Below the pieces are notes generated by a model that made no database searches, was not told the DNA's origin, and was given only the letters and a program-made list of their open reading frames with translations. From a virus, in IMG/VR virus record IMGVR_UViG_3300025154_000294, positions 1 to 32,291 of that record: 32,291 bases of DNA; one strand, given 5' to 3'. Below, piece after piece: positions 21,160 to 29,800 of this stretch (within the stretch, counting starts at the first letter, position 1; each line of letters begins with the position of its first letter). A program made the position numbers and the translations under genes.

Positions 21160-22048
21160 GGTTTTATTCGCTGGTGGGGGGAGAAGGGTTGCCCTGTCTA
21201 AAAGATTTCTCTCTTCTGGCTTTTCCGTAGAAGGATATGAATTAGATCCACGTTGTCCACTAGCTAATGTTGGAACTGTTCATAAAGGCTACGCTTGGGG
21301 AGATCCGCGTTTCAGAGTTGACTTTCTTAATCTCTTGGAAGTTGGTAATTTTGATCTTGTTATCCCACTTCAAGATGCTGCTGTAGCTATGCTCTCTTCT
21401 TTTGTCTTACCAAATCTAGTGTGTTCAGAAGAAGAAGCAGCGGAGACTTGCTTGGATAAAGGGAAGTTTGAAGATTTTATGTTACAGAATTTCCCACACA
21501 TTTATCCAAAAATAGTTCGAAGTAGTTTTCCGGTTATTGCAAAACCGATTCGTGGTTTCGCTTCTCAAGACTTGCATAAGGTCTACAACTATGATGATCT
21601 ACAGCACTTTTCTAAGAACCCGAACTATGTTATCCAGAATTTTGTATTTGGTACTGAGTATTCGGTAGATTCTTACTTTAGTCCTTTAGGTGTTTGGTAT
21701 GGTTCTGTACCTCGTATTCGTAGCAGGGTTAGTGGTGGAGAAGTAATCTCAAGTGAGACAGTCTCCTTCCCGGAACTTGTTCACCTTACAAAGAGAGTGA
21801 GTACGCTTATGGGACTTACTGGACCAACTAATACCCAGTTTATTGTTTCCCAAGATGGGGAAATCTTTATGACAGAAATCAATGCTCGATTTGGTGGTGG
21901 TTGCACTCTTTCAATGGAGGCGGGGTTAGATGTCCTATCCTACTTAAAGATGGATTATTTAGATGGGCCCGAGGTTGATCCCATCTTAGGTGGATATAAA
22001 GTAGGTTTAAAATTAGAAAGAAGTCACCGTGACCACTTCTTTAACTAG
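21119..22048 (+). CDS. ATP-grasp enzyme, carbamoyl-phosphate-synthase/PylC-like
   Basis: About 303-309 residues. An N-terminal Rossmann-like part (KVLFAGGGRRVALSKRFLSSGFSVEGYELDPRC) is followed by an ATP-grasp fold: CLDKGKFEDFM, FPVIAKPIRGFAS (the lysine loop), YVIQNFVFGTEYSVDSYF, and MTEINARFGGG (metal- and ATP-binding ENxRxGGG-type motif). Such enzymes ligate a carboxylate to an amine or similar nucleophile using ATP. In this cassette it may decorate an amino sugar or other small molecule. The start is GTG 21119 or ATG 21137, overlapping the previous gene by 23-41 bases. Confidence 0.8.
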   Translation: MEQILPMSQKHSNKVLFAGGGRRVALSKRFLSSGFSVEGYELDPRCPLANVGTVHKGYAWGDPRFRVDFLNLLEVGNFDLVIPLQDAAVAMLSSFVLPNLVCSEEEAAETCLDKGKFEDFMLQNFPHIYPKIVRSSFPVIAKPIRGFASQDLHKVYNYDDLQHFSKNPNYVIQNFVFGTEYSVDSYFSPLGVWYGSVPRIRSRVSGGEVISSETVSFPELVHLTKRVSTLMGLTGPTNTQFIVSQDGEIFMTEINARFGGGCTLSMEAGLDVLSYLKMDYLDGPEVDPILGGYKVGLKLERSHRDHFFN

Positions 22049-22418
22049 ACCTCTAAAAATTGCTATAGACCTCGACGGAACTGCTTGGAAACATACTTAT
22101 TTCTTTTCTGAATTTTGTCAAGCAATGGTCAAGCGAGGTCATCAGGTAGGAATTCTAACCGCCCATTCTCCAGATCTTGCAGATTCTGATTATGATCTGT
22201 GGAAGAAAAGAGGATTCCCGGAACCAAGTTTTTATATCTGTAATTCAGATAAAGAGTGGATCGGGAATTTAAAAAGAAAAGAAATGATTAAAAATCATAT
22301 TGATGTTTTATTTGATGATTTTGGTGGGAATAATACCGCTATAGAAGATACCTTCTTCTCTACTGGGGAAATTAATACGGATAAGGTTTTAATTCTAAAG
22401 GTTATAGGTAGTGAATAA
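22029..22418 (+). CDS. HAD-superfamily hydrolase
   Basis: 129 residues from GTG 22029. IAIDLDGTAW carries the DxDGT nucleophile and acid/base Asp, GILTAHS the second motif (T/S), and HIDVLFDDFGGN the acidic fourth motif. A short, cap-less form like phosphatases acting on sugar phosphates or nucleotides. It overlaps the ATP-grasp end by 20 bases, and its own end overlaps the next start by 8. The substrate is unknown; in the cassette a sugar phosphate is plausible. Confidence 0.75.
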   Translation: MTTSLTRPLKIAIDLDGTAWKHTYFFSEFCQAMVKRGHQVGILTAHSPDLADSDYDLWKKRGFPEPSFYICNSDKEWIGNLKRKEMIKNHIDVLFDDFGGNNTAIEDTFFSTGEINTDKVLILKVIGSE

Positions 22419-22998
22419 TATTTTAGATTTCTCAAATGCAGAATCTTTTTATCGGTTTGGAAGGGAACAGCCCCACTTACAGATCTTAGATTACTGTCTT
22501 AACAAAGAAAAATTTATGGGGCAAATTTTAGAGTTTGGAATTTGGACTGGTATTTCTACTAACCATATTGCTTCAAAGATTAAGCCTAGAATTTTACATG
22601 CTTTTGATTCCTTTCGCGGTTTACAAGTAGAATGGCGTGGTTTGGAAAAAGATTACTTTGCTCTTAAGGAACAACCAAAATTAGAAAGTAATGTTAGGTT
22701 ATATAATGGTTATTTTTCAAGCACCGTCTGGGATTTTCTAAATAATTTAGACACGACTCCTATTTCTTTTATCAATATTGATTGTGACTTATATAGTTCT
22801 ACTGTAGATTTCCTATTCCCCCTAAACGAACTGATTATTCCGGGGACCATCTTATATTTTGATGAGCTGTATGGTTATACTGGGTATAAAGATCAGGAAT
22901 ATAAGGCACTGGTTGAATTCTGTGATACATATAAAAGAGAGATTCGGACAATAGCATTTAATGATAGTATGGGCGTGGCCGTGGAGGTTTTAAAGTGA
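22411..22998 (+). CDS. SAM-dependent methyltransferase, TylF/MycF-like
   Basis: 195 residues from GTG 22411. ILEFGIWTGISTNHIA is motif I (E.G...G.S), ILHAFDSFRGL follows (AFDSF.G, typical of TylF-like and macrocin O-methyltransferases), and SFINIDCDLYSSTVDFL with YFDELYG supply the metal-site acidic residues (D-x-D-Y.. and DE). These enzymes O-methylate sugars with a divalent metal. The gene overlaps both neighbours and sits with an FkbM methyltransferase two genes later. Confidence 0.82.
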   Translation: MNNILDFSNAESFYRFGREQPHLQILDYCLNKEKFMGQILEFGIWTGISTNHIASKIKPRILHAFDSFRGLQVEWRGLEKDYFALKEQPKLESNVRLYNGYFSSTVWDFLNNLDTTPISFINIDCDLYSSTVDFLFPLNELIIPGTILYFDELYGYTGYKDQEYKALVEFCDTYKREIRTIAFNDSMGVAVEVLK

Positions 22999-23306
22999 GT
23001 GATACTTTAGGTAGTTTAATTGATAAATTAAATACAGTAGACATGAAGATGTTTGCTACACAAGATGAATTCTATGTAATTCGGAAATTAAGTTATGAAG
23101 AATTTGTAGAACAATTTGCTAGTGACGAAGAAAAACTTAGAAAACTCTATGAAGTATTCCATAGAGGAATTGATTTGAACCTGCAACGCAATAATCTGAT
23201 CAAGGAAATTGATGAAAAGCTCGTGGAGATGTTTATGTCCTTCGCACGAGGAGAAGATTTGGATTCTGGCAGATTTATTCAGAGACCGTATAAGACCTAT
23301 GGATAG
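22995..23306 (+). CDS. Hypothetical small helical protein of glycan cassettes, 103 residues
   Basis: GTG 22995 overlaps the previous stop as GTGA. Helical throughout: GSLIDKLNTVDMKMFATQDEFYVIRKLSYEEFVEQF..., GIDLNLQRNNLIKEIDEKLVEMFMSFA, ending RFIQRPYKTYG. I have a recollection of similar proteins beginning with a LIDKL.xV motif in phage and bacterial glycan clusters, but no activity is known to me. No catalytic motif is visible. Confidence 0.6.
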   Translation: MSDTLGSLIDKLNTVDMKMFATQDEFYVIRKLSYEEFVEQFASDEEKLRKLYEVFHRGIDLNLQRNNLIKEIDEKLVEMFMSFARGEDLDSGRFIQRPYKTYG

Positions 23307-23973
23307 TAGGATGATATATCATGGGCATGGGGTTCCCCCATCAGATGAGGTGTTATATACCAATTACTTTCATGATATAGTTGGAAGTGAGAACGTAGCT
23401 ATAGAGTGTGGTGCAGCTAATTTCGGGATATCTACTTATATATTCGAGAAATACTTTGGCTGGGCGTGCATGAATTTGGAAGCATCTAAGTATGCCTTTA
23501 AGCAGCTAGAAGAAAATAGAGTTTTAGCTTGTAACTATAATATCGCTCTTTCTAATAAGGATGGTACGGCTATTTTTAGAGATATAGTGTCTGCTCCGGG
23601 TGGGGGTAATGACAATGGTTCTCTTACACACACAGAGGCCCACCTAAAGGAGTTAAAAGGGTATGGCTGTGTGTTTGATGAGTATGCCGTTACGACTGTA
23701 ACCTATAAGACCCTAATCTCGATGCCTGTTAGATTACTTGTGCTTGATATAGAAGGACATGAATTACAAGCTATATGGGGGATGTCCGGCTCTGCTTTTC
23801 TCCCACAGGTCGTGTGTGTAGAGTACCCCATAAGTGGTTTTGATAATATATTTAATGCTATGACTTCATTAGGATATAAATATAATTTTACAAGTTGCAA
23901 TAATGCTTATTACTCATTTATAGAAAAGGATAGCTGGTTTGGGGCAACAGAAAGAATGAAGGACATACAATGA
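23299..23973 (+). CDS. FkbM-family methyltransferase
   Basis: About 224 residues. AIECGAANFGISTYIFE is motif I, CMNLEASKYAFKQLEENR the adenosine-binding segment, NIALSNKDGTAIF and LLVLDIEGHELQAI (FkbM D-x-E-G-x-E) follow, then VVCVEYP. These enzymes O-methylate sugars or polyketides. The start ATG 23299 overlaps the previous stop; ATG 23311 is an alternative. Its stop overlaps the aminotransferase start as ATGA. Confidence 0.82.
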   Translation: MDSRMIYHGHGVPPSDEVLYTNYFHDIVGSENVAIECGAANFGISTYIFEKYFGWACMNLEASKYAFKQLEENRVLACNYNIALSNKDGTAIFRDIVSAPGGGNDNGSLTHTEAHLKELKGYGCVFDEYAVTTVTYKTLISMPVRLLVLDIEGHELQAIWGMSGSAFLPQVVCVEYPISGFDNIFNAMTSLGYKYNFTSCNNAYYSFIEKDSWFGATERMKDIQ

Positions 23974-25070
23974 TCCCCGTTTATAAACCATACTTTTATG
24001 GAAATGAAAAGAAATATGTTACCCAAGCGATTGAATCCTCTTGGGTTTCTTCTTCTGGGTATTTCCTCGACAAAGCCGAAGAAATTCTCAAAGATTATTT
24101 AGGTGTTAAATACCTACTCCTGACATCAAACGGAACCACTGCTATGCACTTGGTTGCCCTTGCTCTCCGCGATAAAACGGGTGCTACTGAAATTATTGCC
24201 CCGAATAGCGTTTATGTAGCTGCATGGAATAGCTTACGGTTTACTACACCCTTTTTGATGTACGTTACAGATACAGACTTAGATACTTGGAACTACCCAG
24301 AAGAAGAACTCCGACAAAATATCTACCGAGCAAATGCTTGCTTAGTAGTACATAATCTAGGAAACATAGTCAACGTTCCTGAACTAAAACGAAAATATCC
24401 ACATATAACCTTTATTGAGGACAGTTGTGAAGGCTTTGGGGGAACCTATGAAGGAAAAAAAGCAGGTACGGAATCTCTAGCTTCTGCCTATTCGTGGTAT
24501 GCAAACAAATCCATTACCTCAGGGGAGGGTGGAGCATTTGTTACTAATGATGAGAAGTTATACATTTTAGCAAAGAAACGCCGGGGACAGGGCCAGTCTG
24601 AGACTCGTTTTGTACATGATATTCTAGGGTTTAATTACCGCCTTACAAACTTACAGGCTGCTTTATTAGTAGCTCAATTAGAGCAGCTTAGTAAAATCCA
24701 GGTACTCAAAGAATCTCGATACTTAAACTATAAGGATCTTATCGAATCTATTGGTAATCCTAAATTGGTTATTCAGAAAACAGCGGAGAATACTACCCAT
24801 TCCAATTGGATGTTTGGTATAAGAGTTATTGGTAACCCAGGTTATCATGTTGCTGAGAAGTTCTTCCTTGACCGGGATATAGAAACAAGACCCTTCTTTT
24901 ATCCTATAAGCTCTCACAAACACCTGAGAGGGTCTGCTAATAACTCCCCAAAAGCAAGTCTTCTACAAAAAGAAATTATTATTTTACCGTCCTACCCAGA
25001 ACTTACTTTTAGGGAACAGCAGTATGTAACCTCAGTCTTAGAAGAGTATGTAGATAAACATGTACCGTGA
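23970..25070 (+). CDS. DegT/DnrJ/EryC1/StrS sugar aminotransferase
   Basis: 366 residues, the family norm. MIPVYKPYFYGNEKKYVTQAI, LLTSNGTTAMHLV, IIAPNSVYVAAWN, FIEDSCEGFGGTY (Asp for the PLP pyridine nitrogen) and SWYANKSITSGEGG (PLP lysine in the [S]xxxxKxITxGEGG motif) are all diagnostic. It makes an amino sugar by transamination of a keto-sugar nucleotide. No dehydratase or nucleotidyltransferase is seen in the window, so the substrate may come from the host. ATGA overlap with the FkbM gene. Confidence 0.92.
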   Translation: MIPVYKPYFYGNEKKYVTQAIESSWVSSSGYFLDKAEEILKDYLGVKYLLLTSNGTTAMHLVALALRDKTGATEIIAPNSVYVAAWNSLRFTTPFLMYVTDTDLDTWNYPEEELRQNIYRANACLVVHNLGNIVNVPELKRKYPHITFIEDSCEGFGGTYEGKKAGTESLASAYSWYANKSITSGEGGAFVTNDEKLYILAKKRRGQGQSETRFVHDILGFNYRLTNLQAALLVAQLEQLSKIQVLKESRYLNYKDLIESIGNPKLVIQKTAENTTHSNWMFGIRVIGNPGYHVAEKFFLDRDIETRPFFYPISSHKHLRGSANNSPKASLLQKEIIILPSYPELTFREQQYVTSVLEEYVDKHVP

Positions 25071-25923
25071 AATTTGTTTTTATCAGTATTATGGTAACGG
25101 TGATTATCATAATTCAAAAGAATTTGTTCGGGAACTTGTACAAGCTTTTCCAGAAACGGGTTTCTTCTATGCTCATTTACATAGTCCATATTTAACAGAA
25201 GACCTGGATAGAATCCGTTATGCACAACCACAAGAATGGATAATGGAACCATCAAAAGCCTATGTTAAAGGGCAGGCAAGTGACCTGTATTTTAATACGT
25301 GGCTTGGTTTAGATAGTAGAAACATCTTACCTGGAATTGGGTTAAGTTTAGAAAACTATAGGAAGTATTATGAATATATACTTAGATCCGCAGGTATCAG
25401 TTATAAGTTCTCTGATAATCTTACTAAATATATTCCTCGGATTAACTTTAGTAGACTATACCAGAAATCTATTGTGGATGCGTTTGTTGACGGGAGAAAG
25501 AATATTGTTCTGGTGGCTACCGGGGATGTTTTTTCTGGGCAGGCTAGAAATTTTCCGATGTTACCATTAGTAGAGAGATTAGCAGTTCAATTTCCCGATA
25601 AAGATTTTGTAGTCACTACTCCAATTCAGAATAAATACCCCAATCTTTATAGTACAGTAGATATTTTTGATAGGGCATTTGATCTAAATGCTATTGGGTA
25701 TCTTAGTACCTACTGTGAAACAATTATAGGTAGGGCTTCCGGTCCTTATGTATTTACTCAAATTTATAATAATTTATTTAATCCGGATAAAAAATTCTTA
25801 GCAATAACAAACCACCGGAACAGTTCACAGATAACGATTGGGCTGACAGTACCAGCTATGCAGTTTTGGCAGAGCGATTCCGAAGATCCCTACAAAGAGA
25901 TGGAGACAGTTGTATCAATATGA
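25060..25923 (+). CDS. Glycosyltransferase-like protein, GT-B/GT9-type (tentative)
   Basis: 287 residues from ATG 25060, overlapping the aminotransferase by 11 bases. An N-terminal YYGNGDYHNSKEFVRELVQAFP element is followed by a second Rossmann-like part NIVLVATGDVFSGQARNF..PMLPLVERLAVQFPDKDFVVTTP and TYCETIIGRASGPYVFTQIYNN, a layout like heptosyltransferase-type GT-B enzymes (GxGD at the N-terminus, a late R/G-x-SGP loop). I do not recognise a specific family. In context it probably transfers or binds a sugar. Confidence 0.5.
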   Translation: MYREICFYQYYGNGDYHNSKEFVRELVQAFPETGFFYAHLHSPYLTEDLDRIRYAQPQEWIMEPSKAYVKGQASDLYFNTWLGLDSRNILPGIGLSLENYRKYYEYILRSAGISYKFSDNLTKYIPRINFSRLYQKSIVDAFVDGRKNIVLVATGDVFSGQARNFPMLPLVERLAVQFPDKDFVVTTPIQNKYPNLYSTVDIFDRAFDLNAIGYLSTYCETIIGRASGPYVFTQIYNNLFNPDKKFLAITNHRNSSQITIGLTVPAMQFWQSDSEDPYKEMETVVSI

Positions 25924-26825
25924 AAAAGACAGTTATTGGTATTGTTACTTTTGGAAATTTAGAGTTCACACAGTTAGCGGTACAATCAGTTTGGGATACT
26001 GTAAAATCTCCGTATAAATTGTGTATTATTGTAGGGAAACCTGGGGATGGTGATACCGCTGGTTGGTGTGCTCGAAATGATATTCCTCATATTGTACACA
26101 ATCAGAACTACGGGTTCCCCTATTCTTTAAATGATCTTTATGATTTTACTTGGGAACACTGGAAATATGATAATCTAGTAACAATGGGAAACGACGTCAT
26201 TGCTTACCCATATGCAATTGATTCCCTAATATCTGTAGAGGAGAAGATAGGCTATGATTGGTTATGTTCACAAGAATATAATGTCAAAGCTTTAGTAAAA
26301 GATTTCCCTGAAGTAAGACCTCTTTTTAATGGGGAAGATCTAAAATTTGCTTCGTGGAAAGAAAAGCCGTGGGAGCGATTTACAGGTTGGAGTGATCAAG
26401 TCGGATATGATGTTGGAGGGGGAATGAGTGATACACATAACTTAGCGTTATATACTCGATCTTTCTTCGATCAGGTGGGTTATATTGACGTAAATCACTA
26501 CCCGGCTTATTTTGAAGACAACGATTTAGCACGACGGGCAATCCTTGCTGGAACCAAATCTGCAAAAGTTACAAATTCTTATTACTTTCATTTTTGGAGT
26601 AGAACTATCAAGCAAGGAAGTGGTGGATCTAATAATAAATTCTTCAACCTAAACCGGAATTACTATATCCGTAAATGGGGAGGAGATTTTATGAAGGAAA
26701 GATTCTCAATTCCCTTTAATGGGGCTGAAACGGAGATTGGTGGGGTTCATTTACCAAACTCATATAAAATTGATAGTCGAGAAGGGGAAGATAAAATCGT
26801 TGCTTATTGGAGAAATAAAGCCTAA
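25920..26825 (+). CDS. Glycosyltransferase family 2-like protein
   Basis: 301 residues from ATG 25920 (ATGA overlap with the previous stop); the longer frame from 25866 is unlikely. TVIGIVTFGNLEFTQLAVQSVWDTV is the GT-A opening, HNQNYGFPYSLNDLYDF with NLVTMGNDVIAYPYAIDSL resembles the N.G...A.N.G and D-x-D region (here GNDV), and YFEDNDLARRAILAGTK the late ED acceptor-site motif. It ends by overlapping the terminase start as TAATG. It probably transfers a nucleotide sugar to a virion or other acceptor. Confidence 0.78.
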   Translation: MKKTVIGIVTFGNLEFTQLAVQSVWDTVKSPYKLCIIVGKPGDGDTAGWCARNDIPHIVHNQNYGFPYSLNDLYDFTWEHWKYDNLVTMGNDVIAYPYAIDSLISVEEKIGYDWLCSQEYNVKALVKDFPEVRPLFNGEDLKFASWKEKPWERFTGWSDQVGYDVGGGMSDTHNLALYTRSFFDQVGYIDVNHYPAYFEDNDLARRAILAGTKSAKVTNSYYFHFWSRTIKQGSGGSNNKFFNLNRNYYIRKWGGDFMKERFSIPFNGAETEIGGVHLPNSYKIDSREGEDKIVAYWRNKA

Positions 26826-29800
26826 TGGCAATTAAGGAACTAGTATCTCAAGAAGATTTGGTATTCTATGAGATTATGAAAAACCCGGTCTTGTTTGGTG
26901 AATTTGTATATAACATGGACCGGTTAGATAGAGAAGAGAAGTTTGCTTTTACTGTATACCAAAAGGAATTTCTTCTTGATGTTAGTAACTACCAATCATT
27001 AGCCTGTGGTCGAGCAGTTGGAAAAACTCTAGGGCTGTCAATACTAATGATTTGGTACCTTGTATTTAATGTATTTCCAAATGATTATATCTTATATACA
27101 GTTCCTTCTAAAGTTCATCTGGAACCTGTGTTTACTAATCTTATTCGGTTATTCAGAAGCAATTCTTTTCTAAAACAATTCATTGAACCTCGGGGTGGTA
27201 TTAACGGGTCAGATTATACAGTCAAGCTGCTGAATCAAGCTACCCTTCTATGCCGTATTGCAGGACAAAGTGGAACCGGTGCTAATGTAATTGGTTTACA
27301 TACTCCGGTTATACTTTTGGACGAGTGTATTGTAGCTGGACAGGGGGTAGCCTGTCCACGGGGTAGCAGGAAAATAGCTGATCTTGCGGTTGGCGATAAA
27401 ATTCTTTCCTGGAATGGGGAAGATATCGAGGAAGACAGTGTGATTTCAGTTCAAAAAGTAAAAAGAAACCAGCGAGTTTTAGAAATTGAAACCAACTCTG
27501 GAAAAATTAAAGTAGGTGAAAACCACCGGTTTTATACAGATAGTGGGTATGTTGAAGCCGGAACACTAAATGTTGGGGACACACTTTATTCTATTGAACC
27601 CCCTAAGCACGGTGCTTGGACCAACAGTGAAATTTCCTATGTAAAAAATGCTACATCTAATGGTGTCCCTGTTTACGAAATTGCTAAAACTCTCCACCGG
27701 ACCGCGCAATCTATTTTTAGAAAGATCGCCCGTCTGGGTACTTCTGTTCGTGGTTCCTTCGATGATGTTCCATTAACATCTGAACAATATCAGATTATTG
27801 CTGGATCATTATTGGGAGATGGTTCTGCTGGTATAGAAATCAATAGGGCTAGATACCACACAAATCATAGCCTAAAACAAAAAGAATATGTGGATTGGTT
27901 ACGATCTAAGCTAGGTAGACTTGTCAGGGCAGAGCCTAGAATCTCAAAAAACGGTGGTTGGGGAGAATATAATTATTCCTTTGGAACACTCGGCCACCCG
28001 GAAATTTTAGCTTTGGCAGAGGAGTTATATATCAATGGAAAGAAAACCGTAACCAGGTCCTATCTTGATAGGTTAGACTCACTAGGTTTAGCTGTTTGGT
28101 TTATGGATGATGGCTCAACCAGTGGGATGTGGTCAACGCATTCTTTCTCCGAAGAAGAGAATAAACTCATTCAAGAATATTTATTAGAGAAGTGGGGCAT
28201 TGAGTCCACTGTTTACTTTGTTTCAGATAAAAACCTGTATTGTATTCTAGTAAAGAATTCCTCACTGAAAGTTCTCAGGAAAATTATAACTCCTTATATT
28301 CCAGAATGTATGCAATACAAGGTAGGGAACGGGACTTATAATAATACTATTCCGGAAATAGAAGTAGTAAAAAATGCCGAGAAAAAAGAAACCCTTCTCC
28401 CGAGAAAGATCCTCAGTATTCGTGTTATAAAAAGAACAAAAGCGGGGTATCTTTATACACTTGAGGTAGAGAAAAACCACAACTATTTTGTCGGTGGAAT
28501 TCTTACTAAAAACAGTGGTTATTACCCCCACAGAACTTTCCAAGAATTACAGCCCTCCCTAAATACATTTACTCCTGGATTTAAACTTCTAACCTCAGGC
28601 GTACCTACTGGCCTACGAGAAGGAAATGTTCTTTACCATACCGATCAAGAAAACTCAAGCTACTCTAAGCACAGGGTTTCCGCCCTTCAAAATCCACGTT
28701 TTTCTGAAGAAGATAAACAACGTGCTCTTGAGCAGTATGGTGGGGAGGATTCTGAAGATTACATTCACTTTGTGTGTTTTACCCCGGAAACTCCTATTAT
28801 TACTAGTTCTGGTATTAAGCCAATATCAAAAGTGGCTAGTGGTGATATCGTATTAACTCATACAGGAAACTGGAAGAAAGTTACAAATACATTTTCTAGG
28901 GAATATTCTGGCAAGATTCTGGGGATTAAGACGGAACGTTATTATAATCCTATTTGGTGTACCCCAGAGCACCCGGTTTATGCAAAGAGATTAAAAAAAG
29001 TTTCTTGGAAAGGAAATTCAGAGTGTGCTTTATGGAAAGGAAACATACGACGGGTTAGAGATAACCATAAAAATGCTGTAAGTCTTTTGCCTGAATTTGT
29101 TTTGGCAAGTAAATTAGAACGACTAGACCGGGTTTCTTTTCCCAAAGCAACTTTTACAAAAAAGCTACCAGCTAGAATTGATCTTAAGGATCTGGGTACT
29201 GTGAGAGGCGATTATGTCTACACAAAGGTAAACGCACGTTTTGGAAAATCCCGTTTGGTTTCTAAAACACCTAGATATTTGGAAGTTACAGATGATTTTC
29301 TTTTTTTCATTGGTATTTTTATTGCCGAGGGTGGGAATTCTCTGGCCCGCGGTCAATGTTCTATCTCATTAAATGTTAATGAGATAAACATAAAAAATAA
29401 AGTTATCGCCTATTTAAAAAGTATAGGACAAAACCACTGGGTAACCGTTGTAAACAATAGTTTGCAGGTGTGTTTCGGTTCCAGAACCCTATCAAACTTT
29501 TTGTCTAAGTTTGTTGGGTGTGGTGCAGAAAATAAACATATTCCGGCAGAGTTTTTAGGGGTGGATTCAAGAGAGTTACTTCCCCTTTTAGATGGTTTAT
29601 TTTCAGGGGACGGGTCTTGCAGAGTAAAAAAGCACAGATTTGAAGCCTCCTATACTACTATATCAAAGAGACTCGCCGATGATATTTTGTTTATTTTATA
29701 CGGACTCGGTGTAAGAGCAGAGCTTTTAAAGAAAATCAACACAGATTATAAATATATCTGTGCAAATAAGAAACCATCTTTGGGAAGACCTGTTTATACC

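Noticed and set aside
28262-29356. Several 60-95 codon frames opposite or out of frame with the terminase inteins
   Set aside because: Each lies inside the continuous 1319-codon terminase frame with intein motifs; no ribosome sites.
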